Assembly: GCA_002748265.1 (NCBI GenBank)
Contig: PDRY01000015.1
Location: 123,090 to 187,089, forward strand
Length of the DNA: 64,000 bases
Source of the DNA: Rhodobacterales bacterium
GTDB taxonomy: Bacteria > Pseudomonadota > Alphaproteobacteria > Rhodobacterales > Rhodobacteraceae
Direction: 5' to 3'
Position 1 is the first letter of the stretch, and each line of letters begins with the position of its first letter. This document shows positions 31,476 to 40,999 of this stretch, in pieces. The notes beneath the pieces were generated by a model. The model saw only the letters and a list, made by a program, of their open reading frames with translations. It had not been told where the DNA came from and did not search any database. Both the position numbers and the translations under genes were made by a program.

Positions 31476-32507
31476 TCAATGCGGGCGTTCAAAAGCGTCG
31501 TGCAGAATCGCCACAGCCTGATCGAACCCCGCCCGCGCGCCGTGGATCTTTCCGGCCAGGTTGACCCATGGATGGACCATGCCTTCCAACACGATCTGCT
31601 CCGTCTCGACCCCGGCTTTGCGCAGCGCTTCGGCATAGGCCAACCCCTCGTCGCGCAGCGGGTCGAACCCCGCCACCATCACCGCAGCCGGGCAGGTGTC
31701 CCGCACATCGCCCAGCAAGGGCGACACCATCGGATCAGTGGCCTGTTCAGGGTGCTCCAGATAATGCGCGGTGTACCACCGGATCTTCTCGCGCTCCAAA
31801 AAGAAGCCTTCCGCGAACAGCTCAAAGCTCTTGGTTTCCCGACTCATATCGAGCCACGGAGACCACAGCATCTGGTAGCACGGCGGGTGCGGGGCCTCCT
31901 TGCGCTGCTGGGCAACCACCGCCGCCGCATTGCCGCCCGCGCTGTCCCCGGCCACAGCGACGCGCGCCGGGTCGAGGCCCAGCTCTCCCGCGGCCGCGAT
32001 CACCGCGTCATAGGCGGTCAGGCAATCGGTAATCCCTGCGGGAAACTTGTGTTCGGGCGCCATCCGGTGCGCGACCAGCACGATCACCGCGCCCAGCTCC
32101 GCCGCCAGTTGCCGCGCCACAGGCCGGTGCGATGCAATCGACCCGGCGACATGGCCGCCGCCGTGATAGAACACCACCGCCGGAGCGCCGTGCGCCGGGC
32201 AGTCCGGCCCGCGAAAGACAGCGCAAGGCACACCGCCAGCGTGCCATGCCTGCTCCGTCACTCCCGGCGCCGAAGCATGGGCCAGCCAGTCGCCCTGAGC
32301 ATCAAACCCGTCGCGGGTTTCCTGAACGGTCTCTTCCTTGCCGGTATCCACCCCCGCCAGCCGCAGCATCGCCTGCGCCTGCGAGTCGAGCGTCTTGCCC
32401 TCAATGACCACCGGCGCGCCCGCGATCAGGCGCAAAACGGGCATAGGCAGACTGGCGGCGAGCCGCACCGCGCGGCGGCTCAGTCGGTTGATCAGGTGAT
32501 GTATCAT
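31476..32507 (-). CDS. Alpha/beta hydrolase, hormone-sensitive-lipase type esterase
   Basis: A 343-residue serine esterase. The oxyanion motif HGGGHVAGS and the nucleophile motif GDSAGGN are visible, with the acid and histidine in GFDPLRDEG and EGMVHPWVN. These match bacterial HSL family IV esterases that act on short acyl esters. No signal peptide; cytoplasmic. It lies between trhO and the Hsp70-like gene on the same strand but with clear gaps. Confidence 0.9.
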   Translation of the reverse strand: MIHHLINRLSRRAVRLAASLPMPVLRLIAGAPVVIEGKTLDSQAQAMLRLAGVDTGKEETVQETRDGFDAQGDWLAHASAPGVTEQAWHAGGVPCAVFRGPDCPAHGAPAVVFYHGGGHVAGSIASHRPVARQLAAELGAVIVLVAHRMAPEHKFPAGITDCLTAYDAVIAAAGELGLDPARVAVAGDSAGGNAAAVVAQQRKEAPHPPCYQMLWSPWLDMSRETKSFELFAEGFFLEREKIRWYTAHYLEHPEQATDPMVSPLLGDVRDTCPAAVMVAGFDPLRDEGLAYAEALRKAGVETEQIVLEGMVHPWVNLAGKIHGARAGFDQAVAILHDAFERPH

Positions 32508-32546
32508 GGCAGTCCTCCCGGCGGGAACACTACCGCAGCTTGAGCG

Positions 32547-33770
32547 TCAGACCAGCCCGTCTTCGCGCCCGGCGGCAATCGCCAGCCCGTCGGCCACGGC
32601 GGTGAAAACCTCCGAGACCTCCTGCCGCGCGCCCGGCATCAGATCGGTCATCTCGTCGCGTACCACGCCCATGAGAGACGAGCCGCCCACGAACACGACC
32701 CGGTCCACAGCGGTCTGCGCGCACCCGGCGCGTTCCAGCGTTTCTTCTGCGGCCTCTCGGATCCCGGCGCGATAATCGGCCAGATCGCGCAGAAGATCGT
32801 CAGGCGTCAGCGCCGCCGCCAGCCCGCGTTCCACCAGGGACAGGTCGATCTGCCCCGCCGCCCCGCCATTGGCCGCGATCTTCCCGTCTTCCACGGCGAA
32901 GGCGACATCATGGCCCAGATGGCTCTCCAGCACCTCACCGAGCCGCGCGAACAGCACCGGCTCCTGGGCCAGCTTTTCCCAACGACGCACTTCGCGCAGG
33001 GTCGCATCGCCATAGACGAAGGGGATCTTCTCCCAGCTGGCCAGATCCAGAAACAGAGCCTTTGGCGCCGGATGCAGCCCTGCGCCGAACTCCTTGCCGA
33101 TCCCGGCCCCCATGCCCAGAAGCGGCATCACATGCGCGAGCGACAGGGCCCGGTCGAAATCGGTGCCGCCGATCCGCACCCCGTGGCTGGCGATGATCTC
33201 CTGATCGCGGAACAGGGTGAAATCCGACGTACCGCCGCCGATATCGACGATGAGGCTCAGCCCCTCCCCGCCTGACGCAAGCGCGGCAGCCTCTGGTTCG
33301 GGCAGGAAGCTGACCTCTGCAAAGCCAGCCAGCTCATAGGCCGCCCGAAGATCTTCCAGAGCCTGCGCGTCCCGCTCCGGCGCGCGGCTGTGGAAATGCA
33401 CCGGACGGCCCGAGACCGCGCGGTCGAACTGCGCACCCGTAGCAGCCCCCGCCCGCGACCGGATTTCACCCAGGAACCGCCCGATGATCTCGATCATGGT
33501 CAGCTTCTCGTTCAGGAACTGCCGCCGCTCCCGTGCGAGAGGCGTGCCCAGGATCGACTTGAGCGCCCGCATGAAGCGGCCATCCTGACCGTCAATCATG
33601 CTTTGCACCGCCTGCGAGCCATAGACCGTCCTGCGCGCGGAGAAGTCCAGGAACACCGCCGTCGGAAGCACATCGCGCCCCGGCTCCAGCTCAAGAATCC
33701 GGGGCCGCCCGCTCTCGATGACCGCGGCCGCCGTGTTCGAAGTGCCAAAATCAATTCCCAGCGTTGCCAT
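32547..33770 (-). CDS. Hsp70 family protein (YegD-like chaperone ATPase)
   Basis: A 407-residue actin/Hsp70-fold ATPase with only the nucleotide-binding domain, as in E. coli YegD. Phosphate-1 loop is GIDFGTSNTAAAV at the start, phosphate-2 is VDIGGGTSDFTLF, and the adenosine-site region is VFVGGSSLMGVV near the C-terminus. It lacks the substrate-binding domain of DnaK. The ATG at 33770 was chosen; the frame upstream is antisense to pncA. Partner and clients are unknown. Confidence 0.9.
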   Translation of the reverse strand: MATLGIDFGTSNTAAAVIESGRPRILELEPGRDVLPTAVFLDFSARRTVYGSQAVQSMIDGQDGRFMRALKSILGTPLARERRQFLNEKLTMIEIIGRFLGEIRSRAGAATGAQFDRAVSGRPVHFHSRAPERDAQALEDLRAAYELAGFAEVSFLPEPEAAALASGGEGLSLIVDIGGGTSDFTLFRDQEIIASHGVRIGGTDFDRALSLAHVMPLLGMGAGIGKEFGAGLHPAPKALFLDLASWEKIPFVYGDATLREVRRWEKLAQEPVLFARLGEVLESHLGHDVAFAVEDGKIAANGGAAGQIDLSLVERGLAAALTPDDLLRDLADYRAGIREAAEETLERAGCAQTAVDRVVFVGGSSLMGVVRDEMTDLMPGARQEVSEVFTAVADGLAIAAGREDGLV

Positions 33771-33938
33771 GCCTGCCTCCGAAATCGAAAGCGGCCTCGA
33801 TACCCTTGGGCGATGGCCCAGACAATCCCTTTTTGTGGGCGTCAAGTATCCCTGCGGATCGCACGCTGCGCGCAACCGCGCCCTTCCCTCAAACCCCGCT
33901 TTGCGCCATCTTGCCCGCGACCCGAAAAGGAGCGCCCC

Positions 33939-34550
33939 ATGCCGAGCCAATCCCACGCCCTGATCGTCATCGACGTCCAGAACGATTTTTGCCCCGGCGG
34001 CGCGCTCGCCGTCAGCGGCGGAGACGAGATCGTCCCCGGCATCAACCGCCTGATGGACGATTTTGCCGCCGTGATCCTCACGCAGGATTGGCACCCCGAA
34101 GGCCATTCCAGCTTCGCCAGCCAGCACGAGGGCAAAGCCCCGCTGGAGCTGATCGAAATGCCCTACGGCCCGCAGGTGCTTTGGCCAGATCACTGCGTCC
34201 AGGGCACCCGAGGCGCCGCCTTCCATGCCGATCTGCGTCAGGACGCGGATCTGATCCTGCGCAAGGGCTTTCGCCGCGACATCGACAGCTACTCCGCCTT
34301 TTTCGAGAATGACCACGAGACCGCCACCGGGCTTGCCGGATACCTGCGCGAACGCGGGATCACCGATCTGACCTTTGTCGGGCTGGCCACGGATTTCTGC
34401 GTGGCCTGGTCCGCCATTGACGCGGCGGCTCAGGGGTTCAACGCAACGGTCCGCCTGGATCTGTGCCGCGCGATCGACGCAGGGGGCTCACTGGAAAATT
34501 CCATGACCGCCATGGAACAGGCAGGGGTCACCCTGATCGAGCGTTCCTGA
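33939..34550 (+). CDS. pncA: Bifunctional nicotinamidase/pyrazinamidase PncA
   Basis: A 203-residue amidase that turns nicotinamide into nicotinate for NAD salvage. The triad is D12 (IVIDVQNDF), K109 (ILRKGF) and C154 (TDFCVAW). Metal ligands are D50 and H52 in TQDWHPEGH and H85 in WPDHC. AAAAGGAG precedes the ATG. The stop overlaps the start of the protease gene (TGATG). pncB, the next salvage enzyme, is two genes downstream on the same strand. Confidence 0.95.
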   Translation: MPSQSHALIVIDVQNDFCPGGALAVSGGDEIVPGINRLMDDFAAVILTQDWHPEGHSSFASQHEGKAPLELIEMPYGPQVLWPDHCVQGTRGAAFHADLRQDADLILRKGFRRDIDSYSAFFENDHETATGLAGYLRERGITDLTFVGLATDFCVAWSAIDAAAQGFNATVRLDLCRAIDAGGSLENSMTAMEQAGVTLIERS

Positions 34551-35668
34551 TGTTGCGGCTGGCCCTTGCAGCACTGCTTTGGCTCGGCACGGCGGCGGGC
34601 GCTGAAACGCCCGTGTCGTCGGGCACGGGGTTTTACGTCAACGCGCAAGGCTGGCTGGCCACCAACGCTCATGTGGTCGAAGACTGCGGGACGCTGCATA
34701 TCGACCAAGCCGGAACCGCGCGCGCCGTGATCGTGCATCCCACGCTCGATCTGGCGCTCGTGCTGGCCGCTGCCGATGGGCCCGTAACGCCGCTGGCGAT
34801 CCGAGATGCGCCCGCCCGGCTGGTCGAGGACATCGTCGCGCTTGGCTATCCGCTGCCCGACCAGCTCTCTGCCGACATCCGCGCCACGACCGGCACGGTC
34901 AGCTCTCTTTCGGGATTTCGGGGCGATCAGGATGAGCTGCAGATCTCAGCCCCGATCCAGCCGGGCAACTCAGGTGGGCCCGTGATCGACGAAACGGGAC
35001 AGGTGGTCGGCGTCGTTGCCGCCTACCTGCGCGGCGAGGAGCGCCAGAACGTCAATTTCGCAATCAAAGCCACAGCCTTGCGCGATTTCATCGACGCGAC
35101 CGGGCTGGCCCGTCCGAACCAAACGCCGGGCGGTGTCGATCAAGCGGTCAACGCCACCGTTCTGCTGACCTGCACCGGCAGCCCTTCGCCGGCAAAGCGC
35201 CCGCAGCAACCCGTCCGCAGCACCCCCGACTACGATATCTTTGGCGGGATCGACCTAGTGGGGTTCGATATGGACAGCCTGCCCGACATGTCCATGGCCG
35301 CATGCCAGCGCGCCTGTAGCGAAACACCGGGCTGCGTCGCGGTTACGCTCAACACCCGCCACGATCACTGCTTCCTGAAATCCGACGCCGTGATCGGCCT
35401 GCGCAACGAAGACGCCCGCAGCGCGGTGCTGCCTAGCGTTGTGCCGCGACTGGCCTTGTCCGATTTCACGGTGATCGCGGATGTGGACAGCCCCGGGGGC
35501 GATTATGCCCGCATCCGCCAGACGGATTACACCAGTTGCCTGCTGGAATGCGGCCTCGACGACCGCTGCCGCGCCTTCGCTTTCGTTCGTGAAAAACGCG
35601 AATGCTGGCTCAAGGACCAGCTTGGCCCTTTGCAGGAAATGCCCGGCATCAAATTTGGCTACCGCTAG
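34550..35668 (+). CDS. Secreted trypsin-like serine protease with C-terminal PAN domains
   Basis: A 372-residue protein. A signal peptide ends in AGA before ETP. The HtrA-like protease domain (about 22-195) has H41 (TNAHVV), D67 (DLAL) and S141 (QPGNSGGP). There is no PDZ domain. Instead, two cysteine-rich PAN/apple-type modules follow (about 230-290 with CQRACSETPGC and HCFLK; about 305-372 with CLLECGLDDRC and CWLK). PAN modules bind protein or sugar, so they may target the protease. It is coupled to pncA by TGATG. The fusion is uncommon; the substrate is unknown. Confidence 0.85.
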   Translation: MLRLALAALLWLGTAAGAETPVSSGTGFYVNAQGWLATNAHVVEDCGTLHIDQAGTARAVIVHPTLDLALVLAAADGPVTPLAIRDAPARLVEDIVALGYPLPDQLSADIRATTGTVSSLSGFRGDQDELQISAPIQPGNSGGPVIDETGQVVGVVAAYLRGEERQNVNFAIKATALRDFIDATGLARPNQTPGGVDQAVNATVLLTCTGSPSPAKRPQQPVRSTPDYDIFGGIDLVGFDMDSLPDMSMAACQRACSETPGCVAVTLNTRHDHCFLKSDAVIGLRNEDARSAVLPSVVPRLALSDFTVIADVDSPGGDYARIRQTDYTSCLLECGLDDRCRAFAFVREKRECWLKDQLGPLQEMPGIKFGYR

Positions 35669-35680
35669 GGAGGCGCGCCG

Positions 35681-36322
35681 ATGGTTCTGACGGTCCTCGA
35701 CTTCGCGGCGACGCTGGTTTTTGCCCTGACCGGCGCTCTGACGGCGTCTCGCAAGGAAATGGACGTGGTGGGCCATATGTGGCTGGCCGTCGCCACAGGC
35801 GTCGGCGGCGGGACGCTGCGCGATCTTCTGCTCGGGGCGCCTGTGTTCTGGATGGACCGGCCCGGCATCATCGGCCTGTGCCTTGCGGTAGCCATTGTGA
35901 CCCATTTCACAGCGCATCTTCTGGAAAGCCGCTACCGCTATATCCTGTGGTTCGACGCGTTCGGCATGGGCTTTGTCGCCATTGCTGGCGCGGCAAAGGG
36001 GCTGAACTACGAGGTCGGCGCTCTGATTGCGGTCGTCATGGGGGTCTTCACCGCCTCGGCCGGGGGGATCATCCGGGATGTGCTGGGACAGGAGCCCTCC
36101 ATCGTGCTGCGCCGCGAGATTTATGTGACCGCCGCCGCTCTGGGCGCGGGCGTCTACGTCACGGCGCGGCTGTGGGGGCTGGAGCCGACACTCGCCGCCG
36201 GGATCGGGATCACGCTGGCCGTGGGCGCGCGGCTTGTCGCCCTGGCAACGGGATGGTCGATGCCGGTTTACCGGCCCAGACCCGGTCGCACAGAAGAGGA
36301 GCTCGAAGAGCTCGACCTATGA
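35681..36322 (+). CDS. Trimeric intracellular cation (TRIC) channel family protein
   Basis: A 213-residue membrane protein with about seven segments in two inverted repeats (UPF0126/YicG family). The repeated motif is GVGGGTLRDLLLG at about 45-57 and SAGGIIRDVLGQEPS near 125. Bacterial TRIC proteins form K+-permeable trimers, but their physiological role is poorly known. A GGGAGGC site precedes the ATG, 12 bases after the protease gene. Confidence 0.9.
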   Translation: MVLTVLDFAATLVFALTGALTASRKEMDVVGHMWLAVATGVGGGTLRDLLLGAPVFWMDRPGIIGLCLAVAIVTHFTAHLLESRYRYILWFDAFGMGFVAIAGAAKGLNYEVGALIAVVMGVFTASAGGIIRDVLGQEPSIVLRREIYVTAAALGAGVYVTARLWGLEPTLAAGIGITLAVGARLVALATGWSMPVYRPRPGRTEEELEELDL

Positions 36323-36400
36323 GCCGCCCGGTGCCATAGGCCGCCGCTACCTTGCCCTTCGGGCCGCGCATTGGTCTAACGGGCGCAAGGAGGACCCGTC

Positions 36401-37693
36401 ATGGTCGATATCGCCACCCGTGTTTACAATCACAAATGGGACCTGGACCCGATCGTGCGGTCTCTGATCGACACGGATTTCTACAAGCTGCTGATGTGCC
36501 AGTCGATCTTCCGCAATCGGCCCGACACGCAGGTGACCTTCAGCCTCATCAACCGCAGCACCGACATCCGCCTGGCCGAGATCGTCGACGAGGGCGAGTT
36601 GCGCGAACAGCTCGACCATGTGCGGTCCCTGTCGCTGTCGCGCGGCGAAAGCACCTGGCTGCGCGGCAACACGTTCTACGGCAAGCGCCAGATGTTCCGG
36701 TCCGATTTCATGGCCTGGTTCGAAAACCTCCGTCTGCCCGACTACCATCTGGAAACCCGCGATGGCCAATATGAGCTGACCTTTGAAGGCGCTTGGCCCG
36801 AGGTCATGCTTTGGGAGATCCCCGCGCTCGCCATCCTGATGGAGCTGCGCTCGCGCGCCGTCATGGATCCGATGGGCCGGTTCGAACTGCAGGTGCTCTA
36901 TGCCCGCGCGATGACAAAGCTGTGGTCCAAAGTGCAGGCCTTGCGCGGGATCGAAGGACTGCGGGTCGCGGATTTCGGCACCCGCAGGCGGCACAGCTTC
37001 CTGTGGCAGGACTGGTGCGTGCAGGCGATGACCGAAGGGCTGGGCAATGCGTTCGTCGGCACCTCCAACTGCCTGATCGCCAAGAACCGCGACATGGAGG
37101 CCATCGGCACCAACGCGCACGAGCTTCCCATGGTCTACGCCGCCCTTGCCGAAGACGACGCCGCCCTGGCGCAGGCGCCCTACGAAGTTCTGGCCGACTG
37201 GCACGAAGAGCATTCGGGCAATCTGCGGATCATCCTGCCTGACACCTACGGCACCCCTGGCTTCCTGGAACGCGCGCCCGACTGGCTGGCGGGCTGGACC
37301 GGCATCCGCATCGACAGCGGAGATCCGGCGACCGGCGCCGAAACCGCGATCCGCTGGTGGATCGAGCGCGGCGAAGACCCGCGCGAAAAGCTGGTGATCT
37401 TCTCGGACGGGCTCGACGTGGACAAAATCGCAGAGCTGCACGCCCAATTCGTTGGACGGGTCAGGGTCTCGTTCGGCTGGGGCACCAACCTGACCAACGA
37501 TTTCCGCGGGCTGGTCGATGGCGATGCTTTGGCGCCGTTCTCTTTGGTCTGCAAGGCGATCGAAGCGGACGGACGCCCCACGGTGAAACTGTCCGACAAC
37601 CCCCGTAAGGCCATGGGCCCTGAGGCGGAAATCGCGCGCTACAAGCGGGTGTTCGGCGTGGGCAAACAGGAAGAGATGGCGGTGGAGGTTTAA
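36401..37693 (+). CDS. pncB: Nicotinate phosphoribosyltransferase PncB
   Basis: A 430-residue enzyme that makes nicotinate mononucleotide from nicotinate and PRPP. Family segments are [38 protein letters not shown] and [14 protein letters not shown], whose His is the phospho-acceptor. It also shows IRIDSGDP and SDGLDVDKI in the PRPP-binding half. Strong AAGGAGG upstream. The GC content falls sharply one base after its stop codon, where a probably acquired gene begins. Confidence 0.95.
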   Translation: MVDIATRVYNHKWDLDPIVRSLIDTDFYKLLMCQSIFRNRPDTQVTFSLINRSTDIRLAEIVDEGELREQLDHVRSLSLSRGESTWLRGNTFYGKRQMFRSDFMAWFENLRLPDYHLETRDGQYELTFEGAWPEVMLWEIPALAILMELRSRAVMDPMGRFELQVLYARAMTKLWSKVQALRGIEGLRVADFGTRRRHSFLWQDWCVQAMTEGLGNAFVGTSNCLIAKNRDMEAIGTNAHELPMVYAALAEDDAALAQAPYEVLADWHEEHSGNLRIILPDTYGTPGFLERAPDWLAGWTGIRIDSGDPATGAETAIRWWIERGEDPREKLVIFSDGLDVDKIAELHAQFVGRVRVSFGWGTNLTNDFRGLVDGDALAPFSLVCKAIEADGRPTVKLSDNPRKAMGPEAEIARYKRVFGVGKQEEMAVEV

Positions 37694-37694
37694 T

Positions 37695-38597
37695 ATGAAG
37701 TACTTGGAGTTTATTGGGATTTGCTTCGCATTCTTAATTCTATCATTAATGGCAATACTGGCATTAGATAGCCTGGCGTTCTGGGATAGTACAATTATAT
37801 CATACGAAGGCACTAACGGCATTCAGGTCCATATCGCCGCTGCGATTGAGGAGAAGTTAGTCGAGCTTACCATTGCAATACTTGTAATATTTTCGATTGC
37901 CGCAACGTTGTTTTCTGGGTACTTCCAAAAACACTTGGATGACCGCGTAAGAAAAATTGAGGCTGATCTTAAGGAGAAAGCTCTTCTGAGCTCTCGCAAC
38001 TCTTATGCGTCTGTCACCGCAAATATTTTCCACGAACTTGCATATCAAGTCTTCGAAAAGTGTGAGCCAACCATTCTCGATGTTTGGCATGGAAAAGAGG
38101 TTGACGAAGATATCGTTGAAAACACCAGGAACAGCATTGCGCTTGGGCTACACTACACGCAGCAGGGACTCGAGTACCTCGCCTCCGTGGACTCTAGTCA
38201 AGAAAGCTCCGAGCGAATGAAGCGTGTGCCAGGCCACCTTCGCAACTCTTTTCTCTGGCTATCGGCCGCGAAGGTCATACTATCGAGGCGCAAAGATCCG
38301 TTCTCATGCTACAGTGAGCATATCGATTTGAAGAACGAACTGATCGCGTATTTGAAATCTGCGGACACACCAAATAGGCCAAGGTGGTATCAGGGGTACG
38401 AGAGTTGTGCGTTTTTTTTGCTTGTTGTAGGAGACGAGAAAGGCTGCGAGCAAAGCAAAGCGGCTTATTCTGAAGGCCTTTCTCTTTTAAGACTAGCAAC
38501 TGGTATCTCACAACCTTGGATTGGGGCAGAGCCCGCGCCTGAGGGCTGGAGGCGTGATATCAAGAATGAATATAAAAAGGCAGGTTACAATCTGTAA
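37695..38597 (+). CDS. Unknown membrane protein in AT-rich insert, 300 aa
   Basis: I do not recognise the family. Two membrane segments are seen at about 8-26 and 59-78, with a short loop between them and a helical, partly coiled-coil stretch after (HLDDRVRKIEADLKEKALL). The remaining 200 residues are a soluble, probably helical domain. Codon use and base composition are far more AT-rich than all neighbours (AAT, ATT, TTA codons are common), a sign of recent transfer. It starts two bases after the pncB stop and ends inside a hairpin. A sensor or defence role would be speculation. Confidence 0.7.
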   Translation: MKYLEFIGICFAFLILSLMAILALDSLAFWDSTIISYEGTNGIQVHIAAAIEEKLVELTIAILVIFSIAATLFSGYFQKHLDDRVRKIEADLKEKALLSSRNSYASVTANIFHELAYQVFEKCEPTILDVWHGKEVDEDIVENTRNSIALGLHYTQQGLEYLASVDSSQESSERMKRVPGHLRNSFLWLSAAKVILSRRKDPFSCYSEHIDLKNELIAYLKSADTPNRPRWYQGYESCAFFLLVVGDEKGCEQSKAAYSEGLSLLRLATGISQPWIGAEPAPEGWRRDIKNEYKKAGYNL

Positions 38598-38605
38598 CCT
38601 GCCTT
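38577..38605 (+). terminator. Hairpin terminator overlapping the stop of the AT-rich gene
   Basis: A perfect 13-bp inverted repeat (AAGGCAGGTTACA / TGTAACCTGCCTT) with a three-base loop contains the stop codon. The following sequence is T-rich but broken (ACTATTTCTT). Confidence 0.6.
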
Positions 38606-38790
38606 ACTATTTCTTAGCTCGTTAACCTCAGCCGTGCGTTGGCTTATTATGCCTATCACACATCAATGTAGCGAGTATCATAAGAACACCTCATTTTGAG
38701 TGCTACAAACATTCAGCATCTTGGAAGCGCGTCCGCGAAAGTCAAGGGCGTGATCTATAACACCTTGGAGGTGATTCGTAAATACCACAT
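38606..38790. other. AT-rich non-coding tail of the insert
   Basis: About 185 bases of AT-rich sequence with no credible gene. Composition returns to the chromosomal level near 38790, close to the end of arfB. Confidence 0.5.
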
Positions 38791-38799
38791 TTAGAGCGC

Positions 38800-39219
38800 T
38801 CACCCTTCCTCCACCCCGCCCCTGAGCGCCTTCACTTCCCCGCGCCGCCGTTTAGCGTCCAGCCGCTTGCGCTTTTGGTTGGCCGACACCCGCGTTTTGA
38901 TCCGCCGTTTCGGCGCCACCAGAGCCTTGCGCACCAGCTCTGCCATGCGTTCGCGGGCGATTTCGCGGTTGCGGCCTTGGGTGCGGGCCTCGCTCACCTG
39001 AAGCAGAATGGCACCATCCGCCGTCCAGCGGCGCCCCGCCAGCCGCTTGAGCCTGCGCTTCACCGGATCGGGCAGAGACGGAGACCGTTCGGCCCAGAAC
39101 CGCAGCTCGACCGCCGTGGACACCTTGTTCACGTTCTGCCCGCCGGGACCGCCCGCGCGGGTAAAACTTTCCGTGAGCTCCCAGTCCTGGAGCGATATTT
39201 CGTCGCTGATGCGGAGCAT
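38800..39219 (-). CDS. arfB: Alternative ribosome rescue factor ArfB (YaeJ)
   Basis: A 139-residue peptidyl-tRNA hydrolase that frees ribosomes stalled without a stop codon. The catalytic GGQ is at residues 26-28 (RAGGPGGQNVNKV). The basic C-terminal tail (KRRIKTRVSANQKRKRLDAKRRR) would enter the empty mRNA channel. The ATG at 39219 gives the usual family length of about 140. It is divergent from cydD. Confidence 0.95.
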   Translation of the reverse strand: MLRISDEISLQDWELTESFTRAGGPGGQNVNKVSTAVELRFWAERSPSLPDPVKRRLKRLAGRRWTADGAILLQVSEARTQGRNREIARERMAELVRKALVAPKRRIKTRVSANQKRKRLDAKRRRGEVKALRGGVEEG

Positions 39220-39322
39220 GTCGGGCCCTCGGGTCTTTCCTTTCGCACCATATCGGGTAACAAGTCGCGCCGCAGCCCCCCAACAGCGCTGCCGACCGAC
39301 CGGAGACCAATACCCCCGCACC

Positions 39323-40999
39323 ATGCCCCGCTCCCGACGATCCGAACGCGCGAAACCCAGCCCCATCGCCAGGTTGACCGCCCCCGAAAGCGCCCGGCTC
39401 AAGCGGGGCGCTCGGCTCAGCGTCGCGGCATCTCTGATCTGGCCGCTGCAAGCCTTGCTGATCGCGGCCCTGTTCGCCGGGCTGCTGGAGGGCACCGACC
39501 TCATCTCTCCGGCAGTCGCGGCCATCGGTTTCTTCGGGTTGGCTCTGGTCCGCGCGGCACTTGCGCGCGGCAGCGAACAGGTGCTGTTCGACGCCGCCGA
39601 CGCGCTGATCGGCGCCACGCGTGCGCGTCTGATCGAGCGGGAATCGCGGTTTGCCGCGCCCTCGGTTGGCGGGCCCGGCGCCATCGCCGCGCTTGCCGGT
39701 GAAAAGCTCGATGCGCTTGAGCCGTTTCTGGTGCGCTACGCCCCGTCCCGCGCACGGGTGATGGTGATCGGCCCTCTGCTCTTGGGGCTCGCCTTTTTTC
39801 ACAGCTGGGCGGTCGGGCTGGTTTTCCTGATCGCCGGTCCGCTGATCCCGGTCTTCATGGCGCTTGTCGGCTGGGCCGCGAAAGAGGCCAGCGAAAAGCA
39901 CATGGCCGAGATCGGCTCCCTGAACGATCTGCTGGTGGATCGGCTGGCCGCTCTTGCGGATATGACGTTGCTCAATGCCGGGGATCGCGTGGTGGACCGG
40001 TTCGCGGAAGGCTCTGACGATCTGCGCAGCCGCACCATGGCGGTGCTGCGGATCGCCTTCCTGTCTTCGACGCTGCTGGAGCTGTTCGCCGCGCTTGGCG
40101 TCGCCATGGTCGCCGTCTGGGTCGGGTTTTCGCTGCTGAACGTGATCCACTGGGGCGCATGGGGCCGCGATCTGAGCCCATTTTCCGGCATCTACCTGCT
40201 GCTGCTCGCGCCGGAGTTCTTCCAGCCCCTGCGCGATCTGGCCGCCGCCTGGCACGACAAAGCGGCCGCAGAGGCCGTGGCCAAGGAGCTCGACGCCTGG
40301 GAAGAGGCCGCCCCCGCGACCATCGTCGGCACCGGCGCCCCGGCGGCGCCGCTTCCGGGTGCTGCGACGGTGGCACTGCACGGCGTGACCGCACAGCGGG
40401 GATCGCGGCAGATCGCCTATCCCGACCTGACGATCGCACCGGGCCAGCATACGGCCATTGCCGGGCCTAGCGGGATCGGAAAATCCACGCTTTTGCGCCT
40501 GCTGGCGGGGCTTGAGGCCCCCTCGGGAGGGTGGATCGACGTGGCCGGGGTTACGCTCGACAACAACACCGCCGATGGCTGGCGCGCCCGGCTGGGGTGG
40601 CTGCCTCAGGCACCGCATTTCCTGAACCGCAGCCTTCGGCACAACATCGCGTTTGGCGCTCCGCTGCAGCAGGATGCGCTGCGCAAGGCCGTTCTGGAGG
40701 ATGTTGTCGCCACCCTGCCCCGCAAGGATCTGACCGTTCTGGGCGAAACCGGCGCCGGGCTGTCGGGCGGAGAAGGCCGCCGCGTGATGCTGGCCCGTGC
40801 GCTCCATGCCGGACCGGACCTGCTGCTGGCCGATGAACCGACAGCCGATCTGGACGCCGCGACCGCGGCTCAGGTGATGGACGGGCTGATGGCGCTTGCC
40901 GACAACGGCGCTACGCTCATCATTGCGACCCACGACCCGGCGCTTGTCGCTCGGATGGATCAGGTTGTGACTCTTTCTCCCGAGGAGGACGCGTCATGA
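39323..40999 (+). CDS. cydD: Thiol reductant ABC exporter subunit CydD
   Basis: A 558-residue ABC half-transporter. With CydC it exports glutathione/cysteine to the periplasm and is needed to assemble cytochrome bd. Six membrane segments lie in the first 300 residues. The ATPase domain has Walker A GPSGIGKSTLLRL, signature LSGGEGRRVMLARAL and Walker B LLLADEPTADLD. The ATG at 39323 was taken because the frame above it is antisense to arfB. It overlaps cydC by four bases. Confidence 0.94.
   Translation: MPRSRRSERAKPSPIARLTAPESARLKRGARLSVAASLIWPLQALLIAALFAGLLEGTDLISPAVAAIGFFGLALVRAALARGSEQVLFDAADALIGATRARLIERESRFAAPSVGGPGAIAALAGEKLDALEPFLVRYAPSRARVMVIGPLLLGLAFFHSWAVGLVFLIAGPLIPVFMALVGWAAKEASEKHMAEIGSLNDLLVDRLAALADMTLLNAGDRVVDRFAEGSDDLRSRTMAVLRIAFLSSTLLELFAALGVAMVAVWVGFSLLNVIHWGAWGRDLSPFSGIYLLLLAPEFFQPLRDLAAAWHDKAAAEAVAKELDAWEEAAPATIVGTGAPAAPLPGAATVALHGVTAQRGSRQIAYPDLTIAPGQHTAIAGPSGIGKSTLLRLLAGLEAPSGGWIDVAGVTLDNNTADGWRARLGWLPQAPHFLNRSLRHNIAFGAPLQQDALRKAVLEDVVATLPRKDLTVLGETGAGLSGGEGRRVMLARALHAGPDLLLADEPTADLDAATAAQVMDGLMALADNGATLIIATHDPALVARMDQVVTLSPEEDAS

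Noticed and set aside
38852-40933. A 693-codon minus-strand frame opposite cydD and overlapping arfB
   Set aside because: It runs through arfB in a different frame and is antisense to cydD; the product is low-complexity Arg/Gln/Gly-rich.
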